Positions 17,592-26,052 of a DNA stretch of 64,000 bases are shown piece after piece. Made by a program: the position numbers and the translations under genes. Numbering within the stretch: the stretch's first letter is position 1; the number at the start of each line of letters is the position of its first letter. This DNA comes from VRUE01 sp963720805 (GTDB lineage Bacteria; Actinomycetota; Thermoleophilia; Solirubrobacterales; 70-9). Location: NCBI GenBank assembly GCA_963720805.1, contig CAVRGT010000009.1, positions 7,163 to 71,162 of the forward strand. Direction: 5' to 3'. A model generated the notes under the pieces. It had not been told where the DNA came from. It saw only the letters and a list, made by a program, of their open reading frames with translations, and did not search any database.

Positions 17592-18893
17592 GCCCAGTCG
17601 AGCCGGCGGGCATTGAAGCCCGAGGCGCTGGTGTCGGCGTTGACCAGCACCGCGGTGATGCGGTTGAAGCGGCCCGGGTCGTGCGAGGCGCACGGTCATC
17701 GCTCCGCCGTTCTGCCTGAAGCGCAGGCGCGAGACGACCTGGCCGTGGCGCTCGGTGCCGATGCGGCCGACCAGGGCGAGCCCGCGCGGCGAGTCCCCGC
17801 GGGGCGACCGCGCTTGACGACGATCGCCCGCCCGCCCCTCGCGTGGACCCGCAGCAACTGGAAGGTGGTGTGGTTGAGCGAGCGGGCGCAGCGCGCGGCC
17901 GTCGAGCGGCAGGGTGCCCTGGCGCGAGACGTCCGGGTAGAGGGGGCCCTCGCGGAAGACCGGGCCGGTGCGCCACTCGGCAGGTCGCGGGCGAAGCGGG
18001 CGAAGTCGCGGCAGAAGTCGGAGCCCCCGGCGGCGCTGGATCGCCGAGTCGTAGGCGGCGACCGAGAAGCCGCCGGGCCTGGTGTGGATCGCCCGCGCCC
18101 AGGCGTTGCGCACGATCGAGCGCCCGTAGCGGTGCGCGAGCCAGTTGTTCCAGACCGCCGAGCCGTACTCCTTGATCGAGTTGGCGGTCAGCGGGGTGTC
18201 GAAGCGCTTGACCCAGCGCCGCACGTAGCGCAGGTAGTCGTCGATGCCGTTGTAGACCTGGTCCTCCATCCAGACCGCGGTCGACTCGGCGAACCAGGGG
18301 TCCTGGTAGGCGTCGTAGCCGAACTGGAGGATGTGGTTGTACTCGTGGGCGAGCGTCACCTCGAGGTCTGCTCGGGCGTGGTGCCGGGGAACTCGAAGTG
18401 GGCGTAGTCGTTGTCGAGCACCAGGTATCCGTGCAGGCTGGCGGGGCAGCCGGTGCGCCTTGGACGCCTGGCCGCGGTCCGGCGCCGCGTAGCCGAAGAG
18501 CGCGCCGCCGATCTCGTCAGGTAGATGTCGGTCTTGCCCCGCCCGCCGCCCTTGCGCCGTCGGACTGCGGGGCTCGCGCCAGCCGAGCTTGCCGTTCTCC
18601 ACCGAGTAGACGTGTTCGGCGACGGCCTGCACCCGCTCGACGTAGTCGGGAACGCCGTCGCCGTTGCTGTCGGTGAGGCTGGGCGCGTCGATTCCCACCG
18701 CCACCCAGTGCACGCAGAAGTGGCGCGTGCAGGCGGGGGAGCTGCGGCGCCTCGGGACCGTGTAGGCGTTGCGGTTGGGATCGGGGTGGTCGGTCGGCCG
18801 CGCGGCTCGGGCGCGCTGGAAGAACCACTGGCTGCCGGCCGTGGCGCGCGCGGGCACGACAGCGAGGAGCGCGAGCAGCCGCCAGCGAGGCAC
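17530..18893 (-). CDS. Secreted zinc metalloprotease-like protein (MXAN_6640-type), frameshifted
   Basis: An exported protein with an N-terminal hydrophobic signal (RWRLLALLAVVPARATA), a calcium-binding-like DSNGDGVPDYVE segment near residue 75 and a zinc protease core: LAHEYNHILQFGY (HExxH) followed by DPWFAESTAVWMEDQVYN with the downstream Glu. This resembles the MXAN_6640 family of putative metalloproteases. Frames change near 18,525, 18,365, 17,990 and 17,690. The end is uncertain and overlaps the 3' end of the WS/DGAT gene. Substrate unknown. Confidence 0.72.
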
Positions 18894-18998
18894 CGATCAG
18901 CTGCCGGCGGGCCCGCATCGCGCGGCAATCTACAGCCGCCGGCGCGCTCCGGCGTCCGGCGGCGATACTTCAGCCGTGGACGCTCCGAGGACGCCGGC

Positions 18999-20677
18999 AT
19001 GCGCGTAGCCCTGGCCCAGATCAACCCGACCGTCGGCGACATCGACGGCAATGCCGCCAAGGTCGCCGAGTGGATCGGCCGCGCCGCAGCGCGAGGGCGC
19101 CGAGCTGACGATCTTCCCCGAGCTCTGCATCCCGGGCTACCCGGCCGAGGACCTCTACCTGAAGCGGCACTTCGTCGAGGCCAACCGGCGGGCGGTCGAG
19201 GAGCTCGCCGCGGCGTGTCAGCGGGATCGTCGGCCTGGTCGGCTTCGCCGAGCCGGTCGCCGGGCGGCGGCGACTTCCGCCACGCCCACAACTCGCTCGC
19301 GGTGCTCGCCGACGGCGCCGTGCAGGCCGTCTACCGCAAGAACCGCCTGCCCAACTACGCCGTCTTCGACGAGCAGCGCTACTTCATCCCGGGCGGCGAG
19401 CCGGAGACGATCGAGGTCGGCGGCGACAGGTCGGGCTGACGATCTGCGAGGACGTCTGGGCGCCGGGCCCGCCGGCGTCGAGCCGAGGCGGCGGCCGGCG
19501 CGAGCTGATCGCCAACCCCTCGGGCTCGCCCTATCACCGCGGCAAGGGGCGCGAGCGCGAGGAGATGTTCGCCGAGCGGGCCCGCGCCTACGGCGCCGAC
19601 TTCGCCTTCTGCAACCTGGTCGGCGGCCAGGACGAGCTGGTCTTCGACGGCCAGAGCTTCGTCGTCGACCCGACGGGCGCGGTGCGTCGCCCGCGCCGCC
19701 CAGTTCGAGGAGGAGCTGCTGGTCTGCGAGGTGCCCGCCGCCGCGCCCGGCGCCGCTCGCGCGAGCCGCTCGCCGATCTCGCCGAGGTCTACGCGGCGCT
19801 CGTCCTCGGCCTGCGCGACTACGTCGCGCAAGAACGGCTTCCGCCACGTCGGCGTCGGCGCTCTCGGGCGGGATCGACTCCGCCCTGGTGGCGCTGCTCG
19901 CCGCCGACGCGCTCGGGCCGGAGCACGTCAGCTGCGTGGTCATGCCCTCGCCGCATTCCAGCGCATGAAACACAGGCAGGACGCGCGGAATATCGCCGCC
20001 AACCTGGGTGTCGAGCTGATCGAGATCCCGATCGAGGCGGCGATGGACGCGTACGAGAGCGCGCTCGCCGGCTCCTTCGGCGGCGCCGACGGCCGCCGGC
20101 GCCGCGGAGCCGCTGCCGCGCGACCCGACCCGGCCCTCGGAGCCCGATCTGGCGGCCGAGAACATCCAGGCGCGGATCCGCGGCAACCTGATGATGGCGC
20201 TCTCCAACAAGCACGGCTGGCTGGTCCTGACGACCGGCAACAAGAGCGAGATGTCGGTCGGCTACGCGACCCTCTACGGCGACATGGCGGGCGGCTTCGC
20301 GGTGATCAAGGACGTGCCGAAGACGCTCGTCTACGAGCTGGTCCGCCACCGCAACGAGCGCGCCGGGCGCGAGCTGGTCCCGGCCTCGGTGATCGAGCGG
20401 GCGCCCTCGGCCGAGCTGCGGCCCGACCAGCTCGACAGCGACTCGCTGCCCCCCTACGAGCTGCTCGACCGCATCCTCGAGGCCTACGTCGAGCGGGACG
20501 AGGGCCGCGAGGAGATGATCGCCGCCGGCCTGCCCGGCCGAGGTGGTCGACGAGGTGATCCGCATGGTCGACCGCTCCGAGTACAAGCGCCGCCAGGCGG
20601 CGCCGGGCATCCGCATCACCCCGAAGGCCTTCGGCCGCGACCGGCGCCTGCCGATCACCAACCGCTTCGGCGGCTAG
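18999..20677 (+). CDS. nadE: Glutamine-dependent NAD+ synthetase, multiple frameshifts
   Basis: It makes NAD from deamido-NAD using glutamine and ATP. The N-terminal nitrilase-like glutaminase has its triad in FPELCIPGYP (Glu), YRKNRLPNY (Lys) and LTICEDVW (Cys). The C-terminal synthetase has ALSGGIDSALV (ATP-pyrophosphatase loop), LTTGNKSEMSVGYATLYGDMAGGF and the terminus RLPITNRFGG. About eight single-base frame changes interrupt it at 19,090-20,540, yet every domain is in order and the combined length (about 560) is right. Essential genes do not decay this way, so this argues for sequencing indels. Confidence 0.88.
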
Positions 20678-20697
20678 TGACGAGCCGATCTCAGCGT

Positions 20698-21132
20698 TAG
20701 GCCTGTACGTGAAGGTGCCGCTGCCCCCCTCAGGCTCTTCGGACAGGCTAACGGCGATCGTCATCTGAGCGAGGGCGCAGAGCCGGTCTTCGGCGTCGAG
20801 GACCTCGGCATCCCAGACCCAGGTGGTGCGGCCGCGGTGGCGGGCCCTGGCCTTGACTTCGGCGTGGCCCTCGGTGATCGGGCGGATGAAGCTGACGCTG
20901 ATCGACTGGCCCATCGCCATCATCCCGTCGCCATAACCGCGAGGGCGGTGGCGCGCGAGCAGATGCTCTCGACCAGGGTCGAGATCACGCCGCCATGCAG
21001 AAGGCCGACCGGCTGGCGCAGCTCGTCGCGCATCGGCAGCCGCACGCGCGCGTGGTCGGGGTCGTCGTCGAGCCATTCCGTGCCCAGCAAAGCGTCGAAA
21101 TGGGAAAGCAGGCCGCGCGGGTCGTCGCTCAT
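20698..21132 (-). CDS. PaaI-family hotdog thioesterase, frameshifted
   Basis: A hotdog-fold acyl-CoA thioesterase: PVGLLHGGVISTLVESICSRATAL carries the HGG motif and the active-site acid, followed after a frame change near 20,935 by GQSISVSFIRPITEGHAEVKARARHRGRTTWVWDAEVLDAEDRL. Length about 140 residues is typical. The 3' end is uncertain because a further indel seems to hide the stop; a TAA at 20,698 is the likeliest. It converges on nadE. Confidence 0.8.
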
Positions 21133-21180
21133 CGCCGCCAGACTTAACCTCAGCCACGCCCTTGCCGGGGGCCGCCGGCG

Positions 21181-21186
21181 TAGGCT
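21181..21186 (+). promoter_or_regulatory. Predicted -10 element for the HTH-membrane-RskA gene
   Basis: TAGGCT ends nine bases before the GTG at 21196, identical to the boxes at 3606 and 4073. Confidence 0.45.
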
Positions 21187-21195
21187 TCCCGATCG

Positions 21196-22114
21196 GTGGG
21201 GTTGACCGACGACCAGAAGGCGATGCTTCGCCTGCTCGCGCAGCGCGAGGAGGGCTACGAGGACATGGCGGCGCTGATGGGAATCAGCGTCGAGGAGGTG
21301 CGCGAGCGCGTCAAGGAAGCGCTCGCCGAGGTCGAGGAGCCGCCCGCGGCCGAGGTCGAGCCCGAGGCGCCCTGTTGCGCCCGCGCCCTACACCGCCTCC
21401 AGCTGTGGAGCCGGCTGCCCCGGTGGAGCCGCCCACGACGCCGGCCACTCCAGCCAGAGCCGGCCACCAAGCCCCTCGCCGCCAAGAAGCGCTCGGCCCA
21501 GATTCCCAGCCTCAGAGTCCGCCAAAGACCGCGGCGCCCTGATCGGGCTCGGCGCTGGCGCCCTGGTGGTCGTCGCGCTGGTGATCGTGCTGATCGTCGG
21601 TGGCGACGGCGGCGGCTCGAGCTCCGCGGGTGCGACCTCGGGCGAAGCGAACCTGGCGGAAAACGCCGGCGCGCAGGCCGAAAACAAAAACCTCACCCAG
21701 GCGATCCTCAGCGCCGATGACGGCAGCGACGCCGGCGGCCAGGCGATCTTCGGGCGCTTCAAGAAAAAGGTGCTGTTGCAGGTCACGGCGAAGGGCCTCG
21801 AACCGTCCAACGACGGTGAGTCCTACGCGGTCTGGCTCTCGCACTCGGGCCAGGCGATGGTCCCGGTCGGCACCGTCAAGGTCAAAGACTCCGGCGAGCT
21901 TGCCGCCCGCTTCGAAGTGCCGCCGACGGTGCTGGTGCTGGTGGCGCGCGGTGCCTTCGATGAGATCCAGGTAACCCGTACCTCTGACAGCGCGCTCAAT
22001 GCCGCGATCGCCAAGGCGCGCAAAACCGAAAAGGAATCCACCTACACCGGCACCCCGGTGCTGAGCGGCAAGATCACCGGGCCCCTGGTCGGCGCCGGTG
22101 GCAGCAGCAAATAA
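21196..22114 (+). CDS. Membrane protein with N-terminal HTH-like region and C-terminal anti-sigma-K (RskA)-like domain
   Basis: The start (GTG 21196) gives LTDDQKAMLRLLAQREEGYEDMAALMGISVEEVRERVKEAL, a helical segment resembling sigma region 4 or a small HTH. A Pro/Ala-rich linker follows, with frame changes between 21,365 and 21,540. Next is a membrane helix (LIGLGAGALVVVALVIVLIV), and then an extracytoplasmic domain with SYAVWLSHSGQAMVPVGTV, resembling the C-terminal domain of RskA-type anti-sigma factors. No zinc-binding anti-sigma motif is seen. It may sense an envelope signal, but this is inference. It ends eight bases before the convergent AGPS-like gene. Confidence 0.65.
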
Positions 22115-22122
22115 GGCTCGAC

Positions 22123-23793
22123 TCAGCCGAGCAGCTTTCCCGGGTTCATGATTCCGGCGGGATCGAGTTGCTGCTTGACCGCGCGCAGCACGTCGAGTCC
22201 CGTGCGGCCGACCTCGGCCTCCATGTAAGGAGCGTGATCGCGGCCGACCGCGTGGTGGTGGGTGATCGTCCCCCCCGTGGCGACGATCGCCTCGCAGGCG
22301 GCCTGCTTTACCTGGCGCCACTGCTCGACCTCCGCCCCCACGCGCGCGCGTGAGATGAAGGTGAAGTAGAGCGAGGCGCCGTCGGCGTAGGCGTGGGAGA
22401 GGTGGCAGAAGACCAGACCCGGGGTTCCCTGCCCGCTCAACGAGTCGCGGATCGCGCCGCCGACGGCCGAATGCAACGCGGCCAGCTCGGTCCAGGTGTG
22501 GGAGGTCTCGAGCGTCTCGACCATCGCGCCCATGCCCATCAGGGTGTCGCGCAGGTAGGGGCCCTGGTAGCGGCCGTGCTCCCAGGAGCGGCCCGCCGCC
22601 TGTCCCAGATACGCGGCTCCGCCGCGGCGGAGCTCGCGCACGCTCAGCGCCCGCCGGCGCGCGACCGACTCCTCCTCCCCCTCGAAGCCGACGATGACAA
22701 GGGAGCCGCCGCGACGGCGGCGCAATCCCAGGTAGCCGCCGAAGAGGCTGCCGGCGAGGCCGCGGGGGCCTGAGAGCGCCAGCGAGACCTCGGTCTCCTC
22801 CTCATCGGAGATCCGGATCACGTCCGGCAGCCCGGAGCCCTGGGCCAGTGCTCGCACGATCTCCGCTCCGGCCTCGAAGTTCTCGGCCATCCAGGCCTCG
22901 TAGCGGCGCTGCTTCGGCGCTGGTCGCACCCGGACCGTCACGTCGGGGATCACGCCGAAGACCCCCTCGGAGCCGATGACAACCTCACGCAGCGCCGGGC
23001 CGGCCGCGGTGTGCGGCGTCGCCAGCGTCTCCAGGTCGCCCGCCGGCGCGATCAGGCGTACCGAGCTGACCAGCGAGTCGAAGCGCCCATATCCGCTCGA
23101 GGCCTGACCGGCCGAGCGGGTGGCGGCGAAGCCGCCGATCGTGGCGTACTCGAAGGACTGCGGGTAGTGACCGAGCACCAGGCCGTGCTTGCCCAACTCG
23201 GCTTCGGCCTCGGGTCCGCGCAGGCCGGCGCCAAGCCGGGCGGTCAGCGACCTGGAATCGACCTCGACCCCGCGCAGGCGGGTCAGGTCAAGGCTGATCA
23301 CGCGATCGTGGTTGCCGCGCAGCGGCTCGACCCCCCCGACCACGCTGGTCCCTCCCCCGAACGGGACAACTGCAACGCCTTCCGTCGCGCAGAGCTCCAG
23401 AACGCGTTTCACCGCGGCGGCGTCGGCGGGGAGCACGACCGCGTCGGGCGCGGCGTCGAGCTTGCCGGCGCGCAGGCGGGCGAGGTCCACGTATCCGCAG
23501 CCGGTCGCGTGGCGCAACCGGTCCTCGGCCGAGACGAAGACGTTCTCCTCGCCGACGGCGTCGATCAACGCCGAGGGCAAAGGCTGCGCCGGCGGCAGCT
23601 CAAAATCGCCGAGCCCCGGAGGCGCTGACGGCTTCCCCAGCTCCCCGATGCGCTCCCGCAGCGTCTCCAACGCCGGCCCGTCGAGCTCGGGCACGATCGA
23701 AGGATCGCCCCACCCCCACCACTTGGAGTCGCGGCGCGGGGGGCTTGGCGACTTTCCCGTCAAATGCACGGGTAACTCGCCAAGCTCATGCAT
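22123..23793 (-). CDS. FAD-linked oxidase of the alkyldihydroxyacetonephosphate synthase type
   Basis: A 556-residue FAD-binding PCMH-fold enzyme: VVPFGGGTSVVGGVEPLRG (pyrophosphate loop, about residue 145), GHYPQSFEYATIGGFAATRS, VIGSEGVFGVIPDVTVRVRP and the histidine-rich THHHAVGRDHAPYM at the C-terminus. It ends DPAGIMNPGKLLG. RRDSKWWGWGDP near the N-terminus and the HHH stretch fit the AGPS subgroup, which exchanges acyl for alkyl to form ether lipids; bacterial members may have other substrates. A short palindrome spans the segment between the preceding SRPBCC stop and the conserved start, so the true start could be downstream of 23793. Confidence 0.85.
   Translation of the reverse strand: MHELGELPVHLTGKSPSPPRRDSKWWGWGDPSIVPELDGPALETLRERIGELGKPSAPPGLGDFELPPAQPLPSALIDAVGEENVFVSAEDRLRHATGCGYVDLARLRAGKLDAAPDAVVLPADAAAVKRVLELCATEGVAVVPFGGGTSVVGGVEPLRGNHDRVISLDLTRLRGVEVDSRSLTARLGAGLRGPEAEAELGKHGLVLGHYPQSFEYATIGGFAATRSAGQASSGYGRFDSLVSSVRLIAPAGDLETLATPHTAAGPALREVVIGSEGVFGVIPDVTVRVRPAPKQRRYEAWMAENFEAGAEIVRALAQGSGLPDVIRISDEEETEVSLALSGPRGLAGSLFGGYLGLRRRRGGSLVIVGFEGEEESVARRRALSVRELRRGGAAYLGQAAGRSWEHGRYQGPYLRDTLMGMGAMVETLETSHTWTELAALHSAVGGAIRDSLSGQGTPGLVFCHLSHAYADGASLYFTFISRARVGAEVEQWRQVKQAACEAIVATGGTITHHHAVGRDHAPYMEAEVGRTGLDVLRAVKQQLDPAGIMNPGKLLG
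23744..23784. repeat. Short palindromic repeat, copy 1
   Basis: A 41-base hairpin with ends CTTGGCGA and TCGCCAAG. On the minus strand its 3' arm, TGACGGGAAAGTCGCCA, is identical to the copy at 49844-49886, and the 5' arm differs at only a few positions. The outermost bases differ between copies but pair within each copy. It lies at the junction of two minus-strand genes. Confidence 0.7.
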
Positions 23794-24241
23794 CTCCGTC
23801 CAGCGCTCGGCCGAGTCCGTCGAGGGCTTCCTCGAGCAGCGAGCCCTGTCCGCGCCGCATCATCGGCGAGCCGAGCCGCGAGAGACCGCGCAGCGTCTGG
23901 GTGGCCGCCAGCGTCACCTCCGTGTTGCCGTTCTCCTCGCTCAAGGAGACTGAGACCTCGTAGCGGCGCAGGTGTCGCTCGAACGGCGTCCCGGGGATCA
24001 GCTGCTCCCAGCCAAAGCGCTCACCATCGACGCTCTCGATACAACGAAAGTCAGCCCGCACGCCCCGTCCCTCGGCGGTCCCCAGCACCTTGGTCCATTG
24101 CAAATCGGCCCCCTCCCCCTCAACGCTCTCGACCCGCATCGTCCGCGGCCACCAGCGCGGCAAGCTGTACGGATCCGAAACCAGCTCCCAAACCGCGGCC
24201 GTCGGCGCCCCAACCTTGCGCCGCCGCGTTACCCGCGGCAT
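23786..24241 (-). CDS. SRPBCC (START-like) family protein
   Basis: A 151-residue ligand-binding helix-grip protein of the polyketide cyclase/SRPBCC type: N-terminal APTAAVWELVSDPYSLPRWWP and later WEQLIPGTPFERHLRRYEVSVSLSEENGNTEVTL. Such proteins bind hydrophobic ligands. It directly precedes the AGPS-like gene on the same strand and overlaps its annotated start by a few bases, so a shared lipid-related role is possible. Its upstream region is almost entirely a long hairpin element. Confidence 0.8.
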   Translation of the reverse strand: MPRVTRRRKVGAPTAAVWELVSDPYSLPRWWPRTMRVESVEGEGADLQWTKVLGTAEGRGVRADFRCIESVDGERFGWEQLIPGTPFERHLRRYEVSVSLSEENGNTEVTLAATQTLRGLSRLGSPMMRRGQGSLLEEALDGLGRALDGDA

Positions 24242-24252
24242 CCCGATGTTCC

Positions 24253-24368
24253 GGGGCCTATCCCGGCAGGGGTGGAACGTCTTGCACTTTTTCGCCGTTG
24301 CGTTAGAGGCGTCAGCAACATCCGCTACACCGAAAAAGTTAAGTGGAACCCCTGCCGGGATAGGCCCC
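24253..24368. repeat. Long palindromic element A with conserved loop core
   Basis: Perfect 21-base arms (24253-24273 and 24348-24368), an inner nine-base stem (ACTTTTTCG with CGAAAAAGT) and a 36-base core. It starts at the stop codon of the MerR gene and fills the gap to the SRPBCC gene. Its core matches that of element B at 48964-49063 (TTnGAnGCnTCA then, two bases later, AACnATCnGC), although the stems are unrelated in sequence. Confidence 0.75.
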
Positions 24369-25123
24369 TAGTCACCGGCAAGTCGCCTGAGATCGCGTAC
24401 CAGCAAGAGGTGCTTGAGGTGACTCACCGTCGCCGCCAAACTCTCCAAACTCTCCAACGCCTCTTTGCGACGGTCGGGATTGCGCGAGCGCAGCGAGGGG
24501 CCGAGCAGCGCTTCCAGCAGGTTCGCCTCGCGGTCGGCCGAGGAGCGGAAGACGCGCAGGTTGCGGGCGGCGACCCCGACCCGCGAGAGCTCGTTGGCCG
24601 AGCGGACCACTTCGCGGTCGGTCTCGTCGTAGACGGTCTTGCCCTCGCGTTTCTCCGGCTGGACGATGCCGAAGTTCTCCAGTTCGGCGATCAGCTCCTC
24701 GCGTGCCCCGGTCTCCTCGATCACCTCTTCCAGGGTGAGGTAGGCGCGCGAGGTGTTGACCAGGATCGCCCGCCGCACGGCGCCGCTGGAGGGCCGCTTC
24801 TCGCTGCTGCCGCCGGCGGGAACGAAGTCGCCGCCCGCCGCCAGCTCTTGGCGGATCACCCGCAGCGGCAGGAACTCGTCGCGCTGCAGGCGCAGGATCG
24901 TGCGCAGCCTTTCCACGTCGGACTGGCTGTAGAGGCGGTAGCCGCCGGCGGTGCGCCGCGGCGTCAGCAGCTTTTGGTCCTCGAGGTAGCGAATCTTCGA
25001 GATCGAGACGTCGTCGAACTCGCTCTGCAGGATCTTGCAGACGGCACCGATCGTCAGCGCCTTGCGCGGGCGCGAGTCGCGCTGGCGAACCTGTCCCTGG
25101 GCCTGTTGCTCGGAGACCGCCAC
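24368..25123 (-). CDS. MerR-family transcriptional regulator
   Basis: A 251-residue regulator with an N-terminal winged HTH (ALTIGAVCKILQSEFDDVSISKIRYLEDQKLLTPRRTAGGYRLYS is split by wing residues; about residues 21-66), then helices that mediate dimerisation and a C-terminal helical region. The placement directly after a GarA-like FHA gene matches the actinobacterial FHA/MerR neighbourhood, including FtsR-type regulators. The GTG start overlaps the FHA stop (TAGTG). A long hairpin begins at its stop codon. Confidence 0.86.
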   Translation of the reverse strand: MAVSEQQAQGQVRQRDSRPRKALTIGAVCKILQSEFDDVSISKIRYLEDQKLLTPRRTAGGYRLYSQSDVERLRTILRLQRDEFLPLRVIRQELAAGGDFVPAGGSSEKRPSSGAVRRAILVNTSRAYLTLEEVIEETGAREELIAELENFGIVQPEKREGKTVYDETDREVVRSANELSRVGVAARNLRVFRSSADREANLLEALLGPSLRSRNPDRRKEALESLESLAATVSHLKHLLLVRDLRRLAGD

Positions 25124-25608
25124 TACTTCTCCAGGTAGCTGAGCTTGTACTTGCCGACCTGAATCTCGTCGCCGTCGGCAAGGCGGTGCGACTCGATCCG
25201 GCGGCGGTTGACGTAGGTGCCGTTGAGCGAGCCGAGGTCGTCGATGTAGAGGCCGTCGCGGCGGCGGACCAACAGGGCGTGGTTGCGGGAGACCGTTACG
25301 TCGTCGAGGAAGACGCCCGCGTCGGGGCTGCGCCCGATGCTGACCCGGTCCTCCGCCAGCGGGAAGCTCTCGCCCGAGCGACCGCCGCCGGCCCGAATCA
25401 CCAAGGCCGCGCCGCTGCGCTCGACCGTCTCGTCGATGTCGACCGGCTGCATCTCGCCGGTTTCATCGACCGTGTAGGTCATCGTCGTCGGTTCGTCGCC
25501 ACCGCCGCCGTCGCCCTCGGCGGGACCGCCGACAAACGCACCGCACTTCTGGCAGTAGTTGGCACCCTCGGGGTTGACGAACCCGCATTCGGGACAGTGG
25601 ACGGCCAT
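25123..25608 (-). CDS. FHA-domain protein with N-terminal zinc ribbon, GarA-like
   Basis: FHA proteins bind phosphothreonine; GarA of mycobacteria is switched by Ser/Thr kinases to regulate 2-oxoglutarate metabolism. This 161-residue protein has a zinc ribbon (CPECGFVNPEGANYCQKCG, residues about 5-23), a linker with a threonine pair (DEPTTMTYTVDE) resembling the GarA phosphosite, and an FHA domain from about residue 75 with VSIGRSPDAG, SRNHALL and LGSLNGTYVNRRRI. It is coupled to the MerR gene. The zinc ribbon is not a feature of mycobacterial GarA. Confidence 0.87.
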   Translation of the reverse strand: MAVHCPECGFVNPEGANYCQKCGAFVGGPAEGDGGGGDEPTTMTYTVDETGEMQPVDIDETVERSGAALVIRAGGGRSGESFPLAEDRVSIGRSPDAGVFLDDVTVSRNHALLVRRRDGLYIDDLGSLNGTYVNRRRIESHRLADGDEIQVGKYKLSYLEK

Positions 25609-25621
25609 CGTGCTGCGCCGC

Positions 25622-25888
25622 TCAGGCGGCGGAGTCGTCCTCTGAGGAAGGCTGTTTGCCGGCGAGGATCTCGGTCAGCTGGGCAACGTCGTCACCGGAG
25701 AACATGGTGTCGCCGCGCTCGTGCTTGTGGCGCAGCCGGTTGACCAGCTCGGCGCGGAGGATGTCGATCTTGCCGTGCAGGACGCGGCGCTTGTAGGAGA
25801 TCTCGTTCTCCTCCTCGGTGAGCGTGTCGATCAGGTCCTTCAGCTCTTTGTCGCTGAGCGAACCAAGATCGGGAAAGGTGTCCTCCAT
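25622..25888 (-). CDS. RsiG-like anti-sigma factor with a single c-di-GMP-type motif
   Basis: I choose the ATG at 25888 (88 residues) because AAGGAG lies at proper spacing upstream and the longer reading would cross the promoter. The protein is a helical hairpin: LGSLSDKELKDLIDTLTEEEN, then EISYKRRVLHGKIDILRAEL. The second helix fits E(X)3S(X)2R(X)3H(X)3D, the RsiG signature with His for Gln. Streptomyces RsiG has two such motifs and, with c-di-GMP, sequesters sigma WhiG; single-motif forms are known from deeper actinobacteria. Function here is inferred from the motif. It heads the operon with the FHA and MerR genes. Confidence 0.72.
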   Translation of the reverse strand: MEDTFPDLGSLSDKELKDLIDTLTEEENEISYKRRVLHGKIDILRAELVNRLRHKHERGDTMFSGDDVAQLTEILAGKQPSSEDDSAA

Positions 25889-25936
25889 CTCACTCCTTAG
25901 TTGCGGTTCTTGACCCCTGCTGAGGTCGCTCCAACG

Positions 25937-25964
25937 ATTATAGGTCGCCGGCCCCAAGGTTCAA
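25937..25964 (-). promoter_or_regulatory. Promoter of the rsiG-like/FHA/MerR operon with overlapping dyad
   Basis: On the minus strand, TTGAAC (25959-25964) and a perfect TATAAT (25937-25942) are separated by 16 bases, the best housekeeping promoter in the window. A dyad TTCAAC-N5-GTTGAA (25960-25976) covers the -35, a likely repressor or activator site. The transcript would have a leader of about 40 bases with a Shine-Dalgarno. Confidence 0.75.
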
Positions 25965-26013
25965 CTGAAGGTTGAAGGTTTATCCAAATGAGCGCCCTCT
26001 TGCACCCGGCTGA

Positions 26014-26045
26014 GTTCCTCGTTATTTGCGGATAGCGCGAAGAAC
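26014..26045 (-). terminator. Weak hairpin after the pgsA-like gene
   Basis: Arms GTTCTTCG and CGAGGAAC pair at seven of eight positions around a 16-base loop, a few bases after the pgsA stop on the minus strand. There is no U-run; low confidence. Confidence 0.25.
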
Positions 26046-26052
26046 CAGGAAG

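Noticed and set aside
11022..21540. A run of pseudogenes or a decaying region
   Set aside because: The broken genes include nadE and dinB with all motifs in order; breaks are single bases, so sequence error is the simpler explanation.
24253..24368. Integron attC site
   Set aside because: The arms are perfect and long, and the attC core boxes (RYYYAAC and GTTRRRY) are not present at the ends; no integrase is nearby.
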